DNA of 64,000 nucleotides, taken from Mycolicibacterium aurum (GTDB taxonomy: Bacteria > Actinomycetota > Actinomycetes > Mycobacteriales > Mycobacteriaceae). The position numbers were made by a program, and so were the translations under genes. Each line of letters begins with the position of its first letter. Position 1 is the stretch's first letter. Below, one piece after another: positions 51,593-59,654 of the stretch. The stretch covers positions 4,030,001-4,094,000 of the forward strand of contig NZ_LR134356.1 in assembly GCF_900637195.1 (NCBI RefSeq). The letters are read 5' to 3'. The notes under the pieces were generated by a model, which was not told where the DNA came from, made no database searches, and was given only the letters and a program-made list of their open reading frames with translations.

Positions 51593-53076
51593 TGCTGGCC
51601 ACTTCCATTCAGTTGGGCGGAGCGTGCGAGGGGTGCCGGGTCTTCGGTGGATGTCGCGGGCGACGCCGTGGCGTCGCCGCCGAGGGCCAGGACTTCGTTG
51701 AAGCCGGCCAGCAGACATTGCGCGAACAGGTCAGGGTCGGTGATCGAGGCGCGATCGTAGCGGGCGGTGATGGTGCAGTAGCCCGACCGGGATATCAGAA
51801 CCACCATCATCGCGACCCCGGGCAGTGGCCCAAGGCCGTACTGGCGCAACACTTTCGCCCCGGCGATGAAGGTGTCTCCCGCGTAGACGGGTACATTGCT
51901 TGCTTGCACGTCGGAGTTCACGATGGAGCCTGCCATCGTCTCCAGCACCGTGTCGGGAAGCAGGCTGACCACCGGGGCGATCGCACCGACCATGTCGAGC
52001 GCACGCTCGTCGCGCTTACGGGTCATCTGTGACCGGATGTCCTTGATGCGGACCGCAGGATCGGTCCGGCCGATGGGTGCGGCGAGATTCACACCGGCGA
52101 ATCTGTTGCCGCCCGCCGGATCCGCGTCGGATCGAAGGTTCACCGGTACCGCCATCGGCAACGTGTCGATCGGCACGCCCTTGGCCTCGTGGTAGAGCCG
52201 CAGGGCACCGCACAGGCCGGCGAGATACGCGTCGTTGATGGAGCCGCCCGCGGATTTGGCGGCGCGGTGTAGGTCCCCGAACACGATGTCGATGGCCTCG
52301 CTGCGTGATGACAGGCTGCGGCGGCGCAGAATCGGCGACGGGTCGGCGACCGCGCCGACCACACGCACGCCCGACATCGCGTAGTCGATCACACTGCCCA
52401 GCCGCGAGATCGGGTCACGCACCACATGGCCGATCGCCTGGGCGGTGCCGAAGAGCGCATCGCGCACTCCACCGGCGACGGTGACCGGTAGACGGTTGAG
52501 GCCGCTACGCATCAGGTCATTCGGCGAGAGGTCGGACGGGATGGGCAGCGGCGCAATGGGCTGCGGTGGCGGGTCACGCTCAAGGTCGTAGAGGTTGGCG
52601 AACATCTCGACGCCGCCGACGCCATCGGTGACCGCGTGGCTGAGATGGACCATCAGCGCGGCCTGCCCGTTCTCGACCCCTTCGATGAGTGTGGCGGTCC
52701 ACAGCGGGCGGGAGATGTCGAGCGGCGACTGGGCGGCGACCTCGGCGAGATCCATCACCTGACGGAAAGTCCCCGGCTCCGGGACGCGGACCCGGCGCAG
52801 ATGGAAATCGAGGTTGAAATCGGGGTCGACCACCCAGCGGGGAGCGGCGGTGGGAAGCGTCGGCGTCACGACCTTCTGCCGCAGCCGCAGCACCTTGCGG
52901 GAGGCGTTCTCGAAACGGGCGCGGAAGGTGTCCCAGTCCGGGGTGGTGTCGAGCAACTCAACGGTCATGATGCCCGAACGGGTACGCGGGTTGGCTTCGC
53001 CGCGGTGCAGGATCTGGTCGAGCGGGCTGAGTTCCTCCGGGAGTCCGGCCGCATCCAGTTCCGGCGCATTACTCAT
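51589..53076 (-). CDS. Wax ester synthase/diacylglycerol acyltransferase family protein (Rv2484c-like)
   Basis: A 495-residue WS/DGAT protein. The condensation-like active site normally reads HHxxxDG; here it is S146-H147-A-V-T-D151-G152, so the catalytic second histidine is kept and the first is serine. The PLW motif of the family is at 124-126, and the C-terminal domain has SNVPVYAGDTFIAGAKVLRQYGLGPLPGVAM. It would acylate diacylglycerol or alcohols from acyl-CoA; the changed motif could lower activity, as in several mycobacterial paralogues. The ATG at 53076 is 7 nt behind a TAGTTT box. It heads the coupled operon with plsC and plsB2. Confidence 0.92.
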   Translation of the reverse strand: MSNAPELDAAGLPEELSPLDQILHRGEANPRTRSGIMTVELLDTTPDWDTFRARFENASRKVLRLRQKVVTPTLPTAAPRWVVDPDFNLDFHLRRVRVPEPGTFRQVMDLAEVAAQSPLDISRPLWTATLIEGVENGQAALMVHLSHAVTDGVGGVEMFANLYDLERDPPPQPIAPLPIPSDLSPNDLMRSGLNRLPVTVAGGVRDALFGTAQAIGHVVRDPISRLGSVIDYAMSGVRVVGAVADPSPILRRRSLSSRSEAIDIVFGDLHRAAKSAGGSINDAYLAGLCGALRLYHEAKGVPIDTLPMAVPVNLRSDADPAGGNRFAGVNLAAPIGRTDPAVRIKDIRSQMTRKRDERALDMVGAIAPVVSLLPDTVLETMAGSIVNSDVQASNVPVYAGDTFIAGAKVLRQYGLGPLPGVAMMVVLISRSGYCTITARYDRASITDPDLFAQCLLAGFNEVLALGGDATASPATSTEDPAPLARSAQLNGSGQQ

Positions 53077-53083
53077 GCGCACC

Positions 53084-53089
53084 AAACTA
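53084..53089 (-). promoter_or_regulatory. Leaderless-type -10 box of the WS/DGAT-plsC-plsB2 operon
   Basis: TAGTTT on the minus strand ends 7 nt before the ATG at 53076, and no Shine-Dalgarno is present. Confidence 0.45.
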
Positions 53090-53324
53090 GTCGTCGGCCG
53101 TGAGAGGCGGAGTCGCTTTAACGGCTGTTGCGGCGGGGGCCGCCGACGGAGCTCGTCGAGTAGCCACGCTCTGAAGCTCAGCCTGGAACCTCGGATGGCA
53201 GCGTGCGGAATGCAGCGGCGCGGGGGTCGCCCTTGTCCTTCGTATGGTGAATTCCCATCGGGCGCAGATTACGGGTCGACGCCGACAACGGACTGCGGCG
53301 ATTCGGTAGGGTGATCGCGCGCCG

Positions 53325-53397
53325 GCCCCCGTAGCTCAGCGGATAGAGCAGCCGCCTTCTAAGCGGTTGGTCGCAGGTTCGATCCCTGCCGGGGGCG
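53325..53397 (+). tRNA. tRNA-Arg (TCT)
   Basis: Complete 73-nt cloverleaf: acceptor GCCCCCG with CGGGGGC, D-arm GCTCAGCGGATAGAGC, anticodon stem GCCGC/GCGGT around CTTCTAA with anticodon TCT, and T-arm GCAGGTTCGATCCCTGC. CCA is not encoded. The 248 nt before it (53077-53324) hold no gene that I can support. Confidence 0.95.
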
Positions 53398-53566
53398 CTC
53401 AATCGCTCGTCGCCGTCAGGCCGCCAGGACCAGCTCACGGGACTGCGGCGTCCAGATGGTGGTGTTGACCCCGCCGGCATGCGGTTCCCGCCGGCAGAAG
53501 CCTGCTCACGACATCGATCGGGTGGAGACCGCTCCCGAAACTCGCACCGGCGCCCGCCGTCGGGGG

Positions 53567-54421
53567 TTAGCCAGAGGGCGTGAAGTCCTCGGCGAGGAAC
53601 GCGAGCAGCACGGCGTTGAACTCGTCGGCGTGGGTGACGGGTATGCCGTGCGGCCCGCCGGAGATCACGTGCAACCGGCTGTCGGGAAGCGCCTCGTGAG
53701 TGCGCTTTCCCGAGCCCTCGAACGGGACGGTCGCGTCGCTGTCGCCATGGATCACAAGGCTCGGCACGGTGACCTTCGGCAGGTCCTCGCGAAAGTCGGT
53801 GCCGCCGAACGCCGCCATACACGCGATCGACGCCGGCTTGCTGGCTTCCGCGCACATGCCCAGTGCCTGCCGGCGTTGCTCTTCGGTGATGAGAAGTCGG
53901 CCGTCGACCGAGAACACGTCGGTCATCAGGTGGTCGTAGAACGAATCCTGGTTGGCGGTCAGTGACGCTGCCATCTTCGCGGCGTCCTTCGCGCCCAACG
54001 GCCCGTCCGGATTGTCCTTGCGGTGGGACATGAAGGGCGTCACCGGCGCCGCGAAGACCACACTGCGCAGACGCGCCACACCCTTGCGCGCACAGTAACT
54101 GGCCACCTCTCCCCCGCCCATCGAATACCCGACCAGCGTCCCGTCGCGCACGTCGAGTTCTTCCAGTACCGCGGACAGGTCGTCGGACAGACTTTCGTAG
54201 GTGTAGCCGATCAGTGGCTTGTCGCTGCGGCCGAAGCCGCGGCGGTCGTAGGTGATCACCCGGTAGCCGGCGTCGCGGAGCGTGTCGACCTGGCCGGCCC
54301 ACGAGTCACCGTTCAAGGGCCACCCGTGGATGAGCACGACGGGACGGCCGTCCCCACCGGTGTCGTCGACGTGCAGGTTGGTGGTGCGAAGTAGGCCGCG
54401 GTAGGCGGTGATCGCGGTCAT
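53567..54421 (-). CDS. Alpha/beta hydrolase, non-haem chloroperoxidase/esterase type
   Basis: A 284-residue alpha/beta hydrolase. The oxyanion segment LIHGWPLNG, the nucleophile elbow GYSMGGGE, the acid in HGDSDATVP and the histidine in GGPHGIPVTH are all present, the set seen in bacterial cofactor-free haloperoxidases and arylesterases. No signal peptide, so it is cytoplasmic. The natural substrate is unknown. ATG at 54421; the gene stands between tRNA-Arg and the TetR gene and ends 61 nt after the TetR stop on the same strand, so read-through from TetR is possible. Confidence 0.88.
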   Translation of the reverse strand: MTAITAYRGLLRTTNLHVDDTGGDGRPVVLIHGWPLNGDSWAGQVDTLRDAGYRVITYDRRGFGRSDKPLIGYTYESLSDDLSAVLEELDVRDGTLVGYSMGGGEVASYCARKGVARLRSVVFAAPVTPFMSHRKDNPDGPLGAKDAAKMAASLTANQDSFYDHLMTDVFSVDGRLLITEEQRRQALGMCAEASKPASIACMAAFGGTDFREDLPKVTVPSLVIHGDSDATVPFEGSGKRTHEALPDSRLHVISGGPHGIPVTHADEFNAVLLAFLAEDFTPSG

Positions 54422-54482
54422 GCCCGAGGTGTCCTCTCGTCGGCGTCAGCTGTTGAGCCTGTACCCACGCCGCCGCACCGGG

Positions 54483-55256
54483 CTACCTCGCTGTGCGTTC
54501 GATCACGGTCGCCAGCCCGTCGAGCACCCTGGCCAGGCCGAACTCGTAGGCGTGCTCGACGCTGTACGCGCTGTCATACGCTTCGCCTGCCGCAGCGCCC
54601 ACACGCGCGGCCAGTGGATACCGCTCGGTGTCGAACACCGTGGCCAACAGCGGTTCCGCCCGCTCCCACCACGCGTGGTCACTCATACCGCTGTCGGCCT
54701 GGGCGGTGCGCGCATCGACGCCGATGCGCGCGACCGACGTCACGAAGCCCAGCACGTAGGTCAGCGCGGAGTCCATGTCGAGGTCGCTGAGACCGAGCCC
54801 GTCGAAGGCACGGAGCTCGTGTTCGTACTTCGCGATCATCCCCGGACCCAGCGGCGGGCGGGTGGTCGCGAGCTGCACCACCCACGGATGCGCGTCGAGC
54901 ATCGCGCGGTTCTCCGCTGCGATCGCGGATACCTTGTCCCGCCAGGGCTTTCCGTCCACATCCGTGCGCGGCATCTGCGCGTAGACGGTGTCGAGCATGA
55001 GGTCGAGAAGCTCGGTCTTGCCCGGGACGTAGGTGTAGGTCGCCATGGGTGCGATGCCCAGTTTGGCGGCAACGGCACGGATGGTGAGTGCGCCGAGCCC
55101 GTCGGCGTCTGCGATGTCGAGGGCCGCGGCGATGACCGCGTCGACGGTGGTGCGTTGTTTCGGCCCGCGGCTCGCTCGCGTGGCGTCCTGTGCGCGCCAC
55201 AGCAGTCGCAGCGTGCGCTCGGGGTCGCCGGCACTGGTGCGCTCGGGCTTGTCCAC
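54483..55256 (-). CDS. TetR/AcrR-family transcriptional regulator
   Basis: A 257-residue repressor. The DNA-binding domain starts at about residue 35: TTVDAVIAAALDIADADGLGALTIRAVAAKLGIAPMATYTYVPGKTELLDLMLD, a helix-turn-helix with the TetR-type YxYVxxKxEL end. The C-terminal 160 residues are the TetR_C ligand domain. A GTG start at 55256 is chosen since it lies 6 nt behind a TACGAT box. It is divergent from the NTF2-like gene, and the intergenic region holds a 29-bp palindrome that is likely its operator, controlling both genes. Confidence 0.88.
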   Translation of the reverse strand: MDKPERTSAGDPERTLRLLWRAQDATRASRGPKQRTTVDAVIAAALDIADADGLGALTIRAVAAKLGIAPMATYTYVPGKTELLDLMLDTVYAQMPRTDVDGKPWRDKVSAIAAENRAMLDAHPWVVQLATTRPPLGPGMIAKYEHELRAFDGLGLSDLDMDSALTYVLGFVTSVARIGVDARTAQADSGMSDHAWWERAEPLLATVFDTERYPLAARVGAAAGEAYDSAYSVEHAYEFGLARVLDGLATVIERTAR

Positions 55257-55262
55257 GGGCTG

Positions 55263-55268
55263 ATCGTA
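55263..55268 (-). promoter_or_regulatory. Leaderless-type -10 box of the TetR gene
   Basis: TACGAT on the minus strand ends 6 nt before the GTG at 55256. Confidence 0.45.
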
Positions 55269-55284
55269 GCCGCCGCGGCATTGT

Positions 55285-55313
55285 CCGTACACTGTACTAT
55301 GTACATCGTACGG
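55285..55313. promoter_or_regulatory. Palindromic operator of the TetR regulator
   Basis: A 29-bp inverted repeat with outer half-sites CCGTAC/GTACGG and inner TGTAC/GTACA, symmetric over nearly every position. It lies between the divergent TetR and NTF2-like genes, the usual place of a TetR operator. Confidence 0.75.
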
Positions 55314-55336
55314 AGTTACTGACCGAAGGAGACCCG

Positions 55337-55738
55337 ATGCCTCAGCAAGCTGTGTTCGCGCCCTCACCCGCCGACGTGGACGACGTGCTGGCGTGGTTCG
55401 CCCGCTACGACGCGCTGGCTGTCGCCAAGGACATCGACGGTATGGCCGATCAGGCGATGTTCCCGCTCAACGAGGTGACCGACGGGCACGCCGAATCGTG
55501 TGACCGGCAACGGTTCATCACGCAGATGGCGGAACACGTCGGCGGCGCCGAGGACATCACGATGGACTCGGTGCGTACACCTCACTTCATCAACGAGAAC
55601 CTGGTGTTCGTGATCACCGACGCCACCATCACGGCGGGCGATGTCAGCCAGCAGGTCCGGTACGGCGATCTGCTGGTCAAGTCCGACGGGGCCTGGAAGT
55701 TCCAGACGATGGTGCAGGGCGGCTGGGGCGACGTCTGA
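55337..55738 (+). CDS. NTF2-like (SnoaL/DUF4440) protein
   Basis: A 133-residue protein with the cone-shaped NTF2 fold pattern: DVDDVLAWFARYDALAVAKDIDGMADQAMFPLNEVTDG, ending with VRYGDLLVKSDGAWKFQTMVQGGWGDV. Such proteins are enzymes of polyketide or steroid type, or ligand-binding proteins; no catalytic residues can be assigned here. GAAGGAGA precedes the ATG at 55337. It is the probable target of the divergent TetR repressor. Confidence 0.8.
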   Translation: MPQQAVFAPSPADVDDVLAWFARYDALAVAKDIDGMADQAMFPLNEVTDGHAESCDRQRFITQMAEHVGGAEDITMDSVRTPHFINENLVFVITDATITAGDVSQQVRYGDLLVKSDGAWKFQTMVQGGWGDV

Positions 55739-55742
55739 GCCA

Positions 55743-55805
55743 CGCCGAAACTGAACTTGTGTGCGAGATCGTGGTCAAAAGTCGCGCACACGTTCAGTTT
55801 CGGCG
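55743..55805. repeat. Long intergenic inverted repeat
   Basis: Arms 55743-55765 (CGCCGAAACTGAACTTGTGTG...) and 55785-55805 are reverse complements over 21 bp, apart from a 2-nt bulge, around a 19-nt loop. It starts 5 nt after the NTF2-like stop. It may be the terminator of that gene or a copy of a dispersed palindromic element. Confidence 0.65.
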
Positions 55806-55876
55806 ATAGGTATCGCCGGTTACGCGAGCAGCGAACGCTGTTCCGCGACGGCCGTTGTCGTGGAAATGTCGCCCGG

Positions 55877-56614
55877 GTGACTGTGCACACCACCTCGCTG
55901 AGGCACGAGATCGACGACGACCACTTCGACAGCGTCCTGGTCCGCGCCGACGACGCCATCGGCGCGCCCGTCCCGCCCACGGTGCTCGTGTTCCACGGAA
56001 TGGAGGGCCGCAGCGACGCCCAGCTGCAGTTCGCGGTGCGTCTGGCCGAGCTGGGCTATCAGGCCATCGCGGTGGACCTCTTCGGCGAGAAGGTCAGCCG
56101 GGGCGGCATGGACGCCACCGGTGCCGCGATGGCCGGGTTCGTCGCAGACCGGGCAGCCCTCGCAGGCCGTCTCACGACAGTGCTGGAGACGTTGACCGCA
56201 GCGCCGCAGGTGGACGCCGACCGCATCGCGGCCATCGGATTCTGCTTCGGCGGCCTGTGCGTGCTCGATCTGGCCCGCGCCGGCCACCGGCTCGCCGGTG
56301 TCGTCAGCTTCCACGGACTGCTCACTCCCGCAACGGGATTGACCGAGCGTCAGGTGACCGCCAAGGTCATTGTGTTCCACGGTTGGGATGACCCTTTCGC
56401 GCCACCGGAGGATGTGGTCGCGCTGGGACGTGAATTCTCCGGGCGCGGCATCGACTGGCAGCTGCACGCCTACGGAAACACCCTGCACGCATTCATGGCA
56501 CCGTTCGCCGACGACCCGGCGCGGGGAGTGCTTTTCAGCGAATCCGCATCGCGCCGGGCATGGACGTCGGCCACCACCTTCCTCGCCGAATGCTTCGATC
56601 GCGAGATCGACTAG
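55877..56614 (+). CDS. Dienelactone hydrolase family protein
   Basis: A 245-residue alpha/beta hydrolase of the dienelactone hydrolase family. The nucleophile is a cysteine in the elbow GFCFGGLC; the acid lies in FHGWDDPFAPPEDV and the histidine in GNTLHAFMAP. Such enzymes open dienelactones in aromatic degradation, or cleave other lactones and esters. The start is the GTG at 55877 (VTVHTTSLRHEI); the frame is open farther upstream but that part overlaps the inverted repeat at 55743-55805. The methyltransferase gene starts 25 nt after its stop. Confidence 0.88.
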   Translation: MTVHTTSLRHEIDDDHFDSVLVRADDAIGAPVPPTVLVFHGMEGRSDAQLQFAVRLAELGYQAIAVDLFGEKVSRGGMDATGAAMAGFVADRAALAGRLTTVLETLTAAPQVDADRIAAIGFCFGGLCVLDLARAGHRLAGVVSFHGLLTPATGLTERQVTAKVIVFHGWDDPFAPPEDVVALGREFSGRGIDWQLHAYGNTLHAFMAPFADDPARGVLFSESASRRAWTSATTFLAECFDREID

Positions 56615-56639
56615 CCCCCGCCCCCTGCACACTCGGGGT

Positions 56640-57239
56640 ATGGCCGAGTACTGGAACCACAACACCGCCTATCACCCGTGGGTCATCTCGCTCGCCACGA
56701 GGAACCCCGGTGACGTCCTCGACGTCGGCTGCGGCGACGGACTGCTGGCCGGGCGGCTGGCGCCGGTGTCGCGTTCGGTGATGGGCATCGATCCCGATCC
56801 CGCCGCGCTGGGACGCACGCACGACCGCACTGCCGGACTGGACCGTGTCCGGCTGGGGCACACGTCGTTCGACGACTTCGACCCCGGTGACGCCCGCTTC
56901 GACCTGATCACGTTCGTCGCGACCATCCACCACATGGATCTGACTTCGGCCCTGCTCAAGGCCCGCACGCTGCTGCGGCCGTCCGGGCAGATCGCGATCG
57001 TCGGCCTCAGTGCGAACAAGACCGTGCGGGACTGGCTCTGGTCGGCGTTGTGCCTGCCCGCGGTGCGGATCGCCTCCGCGGTGCATCGCGAGACCCGCGA
57101 TGTCGGGGTGGTCGTGGCGGACCCGCGGGAGAACCTCGACGAGATCCGCGCCGTCGCCGACACCGTGATCCCCGGTGCCGAGGTGCGGCGTGCGCTCTAC
57201 TACCGCTATCTGCTGCGGTGGCAGCGGACCGTAGGCTGA
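56640..57239 (+). CDS. SAM-dependent methyltransferase (class I)
   Basis: A 199-residue Rossmann-fold methyltransferase. Motif I is VLDVGCGDGLL, motif II FDLITFVATIHHMD, and the region ALLKARTLLRPSGQIAIVGL follows as in small methyltransferases of the Methyltransf_11 group. The N-terminus MAEYWNHNTAYHPWVISLA is typical of actinobacterial members. Acceptor unknown. The ATG at 56640 is 25 nt after dienelactone hydrolase and the thioesterase starts 7 nt after its stop, so the three are probably one operon. Confidence 0.87.
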   Translation: MAEYWNHNTAYHPWVISLATRNPGDVLDVGCGDGLLAGRLAPVSRSVMGIDPDPAALGRTHDRTAGLDRVRLGHTSFDDFDPGDARFDLITFVATIHHMDLTSALLKARTLLRPSGQIAIVGLSANKTVRDWLWSALCLPAVRIASAVHRETRDVGVVVADPRENLDEIRAVADTVIPGAEVRRALYYRYLLRWQRTVG

Positions 57240-57246
57240 CCGATCG

Positions 57247-58020
57247 ATGACCACCCATCAGGACAACCCGGCCGACCAGCGTCTGGCCGTGCTCCCCGAG
57301 AGCGGCTACGTGTACCGGACCGCGTGGCGCGCAGCCACCGGCGACATCGGCGGTGACCTGCACCTGCGGCTCGACAGCGTCGCCCGCTACATCCAGGAGG
57401 TCGGCGCGGAGAACCTCGTCGACGCCGGGGAAGCCGAGGAGCATCCGCACTGGCTCGTCCAGCGCACGGTGATCGACGTCATCGAACCGATCGAGTTCCC
57501 GAACGAGATCTCGTTCAGCCGGTGGTGTTCAGCCCTGTCGTCGCGCTGGTGCACGATGCGCGTGGACCTCGTCGGCAGCGACGGCGGCCGCATCGAGACC
57601 GAAGGCTTCTGGATCGCGATCAACGCGAAAACGCTCACCCCTCAACGGGTCACCGACACGCTGATCGAGCGGTTCGCCTCGACGACGACAGAGCATCGGC
57701 TGAAGTGGCGTCCGTGGCTGGACAACCCCGCCGACCCGGACGAATCGATGCCCTTCGCCCTGCGGCGCACCGACATCGACCTCTTCGAGCACGTCACCAA
57801 CACCGCCTACTGGCACGCGGTGCACGAAGTCGCGGCGCTGGTGCCCGAGGTGTGCACGCCTCCGTACCGCGCCGTGATCGAGTACCGCCGGCCCATCAAG
57901 TACGGCGAGGACGTGACCATCCGGTGGTTCCGCACGGGCGGGCCGGACGCACCGCAGGTCCACCTTGCGCTGACCGTCGGTGATTATGTCCGCGCCGCGG
58001 GGCTGTTGCGCACGCTGTAA
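57247..58020 (+). CDS. Acyl-ACP thioesterase (FatA/Rv2001-like)
   Basis: A 257-residue protein with two hot-dog domains. The N-terminal one has VYRTAWRAATGDIGGDLHLRLDSVARYIQEVGAENL and HWLVQRTVIDVIEPIEFPNEISFSRWCSALSSRWCTMRV; the C-terminal one has RRTDIDLFEHVTNTAYWHAVHE, where the D-x-F-x-H-V-x-N motif carries the catalytic residues. It would release free fatty acid from acyl carrier protein. It resembles mycobacterial Rv2001-type proteins in length. It follows the methyltransferase gene by 7 nt. Confidence 0.88.
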   Translation: MTTHQDNPADQRLAVLPESGYVYRTAWRAATGDIGGDLHLRLDSVARYIQEVGAENLVDAGEAEEHPHWLVQRTVIDVIEPIEFPNEISFSRWCSALSSRWCTMRVDLVGSDGGRIETEGFWIAINAKTLTPQRVTDTLIERFASTTTEHRLKWRPWLDNPADPDESMPFALRRTDIDLFEHVTNTAYWHAVHEVAALVPEVCTPPYRAVIEYRRPIKYGEDVTIRWFRTGGPDAPQVHLALTVGDYVRAAGLLRTL

Positions 58021-58138
58021 CCGCGCCCACCGAACGTGCCCGACCTCGAGTCTCGGTGAGTGAGATCGCGCATTGTCTGCCGTTAACCCGCCGTTCACCG
58101 TGGGCGCTGTCTTTAACCAACGGTGGGAGGAATTGTCC

Positions 58139-59533
58139 ATGAACGATGGATCGGACGCGACGAAGACCGCGCGTGCGCGGTACCGGGGCGCTGCAGTGAG
58201 GCGCGTTCTGGGCGTCGTGATGACCGCACTGGCACTGCTGGTCGGTGCGGCGGTGCCCGCGTCGGCGGCCGAGCTGATGCGGGTCACCTTCGTACGCCAC
58301 GGTCAGTCAGCAGGCAACGCGTCCGGGCTGATCGACACGTCGACGCCGGGCCCGGTCCTGACATCGACGGGCCAGGTGCAGTCCCAGGCGGTGGCCGGAC
58401 TGCTCGGCGACAACAACTACGACGCCATCTACGCGTCGACGATGGTGCGGACCCAGCTCACCGCGGCGCCGATGTCGCAGTACCTGCGGCTGCCGATCCA
58501 GGTGCTGGCGGGCCTGCAGGAGATCGAGGCCGGCGTCTTCGAGGGAACCCCCGAAAGCCAGGCGTCCACCGGGTATGGCCTGTTCCCGCTCGCCTGGGCG
58601 ATCCAGGGCAACCGTGACCTGCGGATCCCCGGATCGATCGACGGCAATGAGTTCGACGCGCGCGTCGATGGTGCGCTGAAAACGATCTACGACAACGGTG
58701 ACCGCAACGCCGTCATCTTCTCGCACGGCGGCGCCATCATGTTCTGGACGATGATGAACGTGCAGAACCTCACGGCTGCGGAGAAGATCGACCTGTTGCG
58801 GACCGCGCCATTGAGCAACACCAACTACGTGGTCATCGACGGCAACGACGAAGACGGCTGGACGCTGGTCAACTGGAACGGCAGGCTGTTCAGCCCCGAA
58901 CCCACCCTGAGCGCCGAGATTCGGCGACAGTGGCGAACGCTGAACCGCCAACTCACAGCCAACAACAGGGTTTTCCTGGACTCGTTCGCCTCGCGCGACT
59001 TCGCCACGATCGCGACGGCATTCAACCGCAGCATCGCGGACAACGTCTTCTCGATCTCGAAGTACCACAAGGCGATCCAGGCGAAGGTCATCAGCGATCT
59101 GAGCAAGGTGTTCGCGCGTCCGGCCGAGGAGGAGCCGACCACGGCAGCTACGCTCGCCGCGCCCGTCGACGCCGTGTCGACCGCAGGGGTCGGCGCCGGC
59201 CCGGCGGAGACCGCGTCTCGCTCAGTCGCGCCGGCCGGGCGGTCCGACAGCGACGACGCACCCGTCGCCGAGGAGGTCGTGACGACCGATGACGTCGCGG
59301 ACACCGAGGACACCGGCTCGGAGGACGGCACCGCGGAGGCCTCCGATGACGTCACCGTGGACGTCGCCGAGGACGTCACCGAGGACGTCACCGAGGTTGA
59401 AGCCGACGACACCGAGAAGGGCACCGCCGACGACGACACCCCGGCCGACCGGACAACGACCGATGCGGACTCGTCCGCTGATTCCGGCAGCGGTGACAGC
59501 GCCGGCAGCGCCGCGAACCGCGAGGCCGCATAG
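58139..59533 (+). CDS. Secreted histidine phosphatase with acidic repeat tail
   Basis: A 464-residue exported protein. The N-terminus has a positively charged stretch and a hydrophobic core VLGVVMTALALLVGAAVPASAAE ending in an ASA signal cleavage site. Residues about 45-270 form a phosphoglycerate mutase-like phosphatase with the phosphohistidine motif VTFVRHGQSAGNA, the second conserved histidine in IFSHGGAI, and YASTMVRTQLTA. The last 120 residues are disordered, Ala/Thr/Asp/Glu-rich, with DVTVDVAEDVTEDVTEVE-like units. GGGAGG precedes the ATG. Substrate unknown; location is outside the membrane. A strong hairpin follows, so it is a single-gene transcript. Confidence 0.88.
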   Translation: MNDGSDATKTARARYRGAAVRRVLGVVMTALALLVGAAVPASAAELMRVTFVRHGQSAGNASGLIDTSTPGPVLTSTGQVQSQAVAGLLGDNNYDAIYASTMVRTQLTAAPMSQYLRLPIQVLAGLQEIEAGVFEGTPESQASTGYGLFPLAWAIQGNRDLRIPGSIDGNEFDARVDGALKTIYDNGDRNAVIFSHGGAIMFWTMMNVQNLTAAEKIDLLRTAPLSNTNYVVIDGNDEDGWTLVNWNGRLFSPEPTLSAEIRRQWRTLNRQLTANNRVFLDSFASRDFATIATAFNRSIADNVFSISKYHKAIQAKVISDLSKVFARPAEEEPTTAATLAAPVDAVSTAGVGAGPAETASRSVAPAGRSDSDDAPVAEEVVTTDDVADTEDTGSEDGTAEASDDVTVDVAEDVTEDVTEVEADDTEKGTADDDTPADRTTTDADSSADSGSGDSAGSAANREAA

Positions 59534-59564
59534 GTAGCAGGCACGAGCGGCCGGAGCCGTTGTC

Positions 59565-59600
59565 GATCGGCCCCTTCGCCACCAGGCGGAGGGGCCGATC
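59565..59600 (+). terminator. Terminator hairpin after the histidine phosphatase gene
   Basis: GATCGGCCCCT (59565-59575) pairs with AGGGGCCGATC (59590-59600), and the inner TCGCC pairs with GGCGG around an ACCA loop: a 16-bp stem with one wobble, starting 32 nt after the stop codon. No U-tract. Confidence 0.7.
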
Positions 59601-59642
59601 CACGTGTCTCGGTAATTTCCCGCCATCCCGGGCCTGCCGCCC

Positions 59643-59648
59643 TACCGT
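59643..59648 (+). promoter_or_regulatory. Leaderless-type -10 box of the IclR gene
   Basis: TACCGT ends 6 nt before the GTG at 59655. Confidence 0.45.
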
Positions 59649-59654
59649 GTCGGT

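Noticed and set aside
53178..54302. 374-codon frame on the minus strand across tRNA-Arg
   Set aside because: It runs through the tRNA gene and is a shifted frame of the alpha/beta hydrolase gene.
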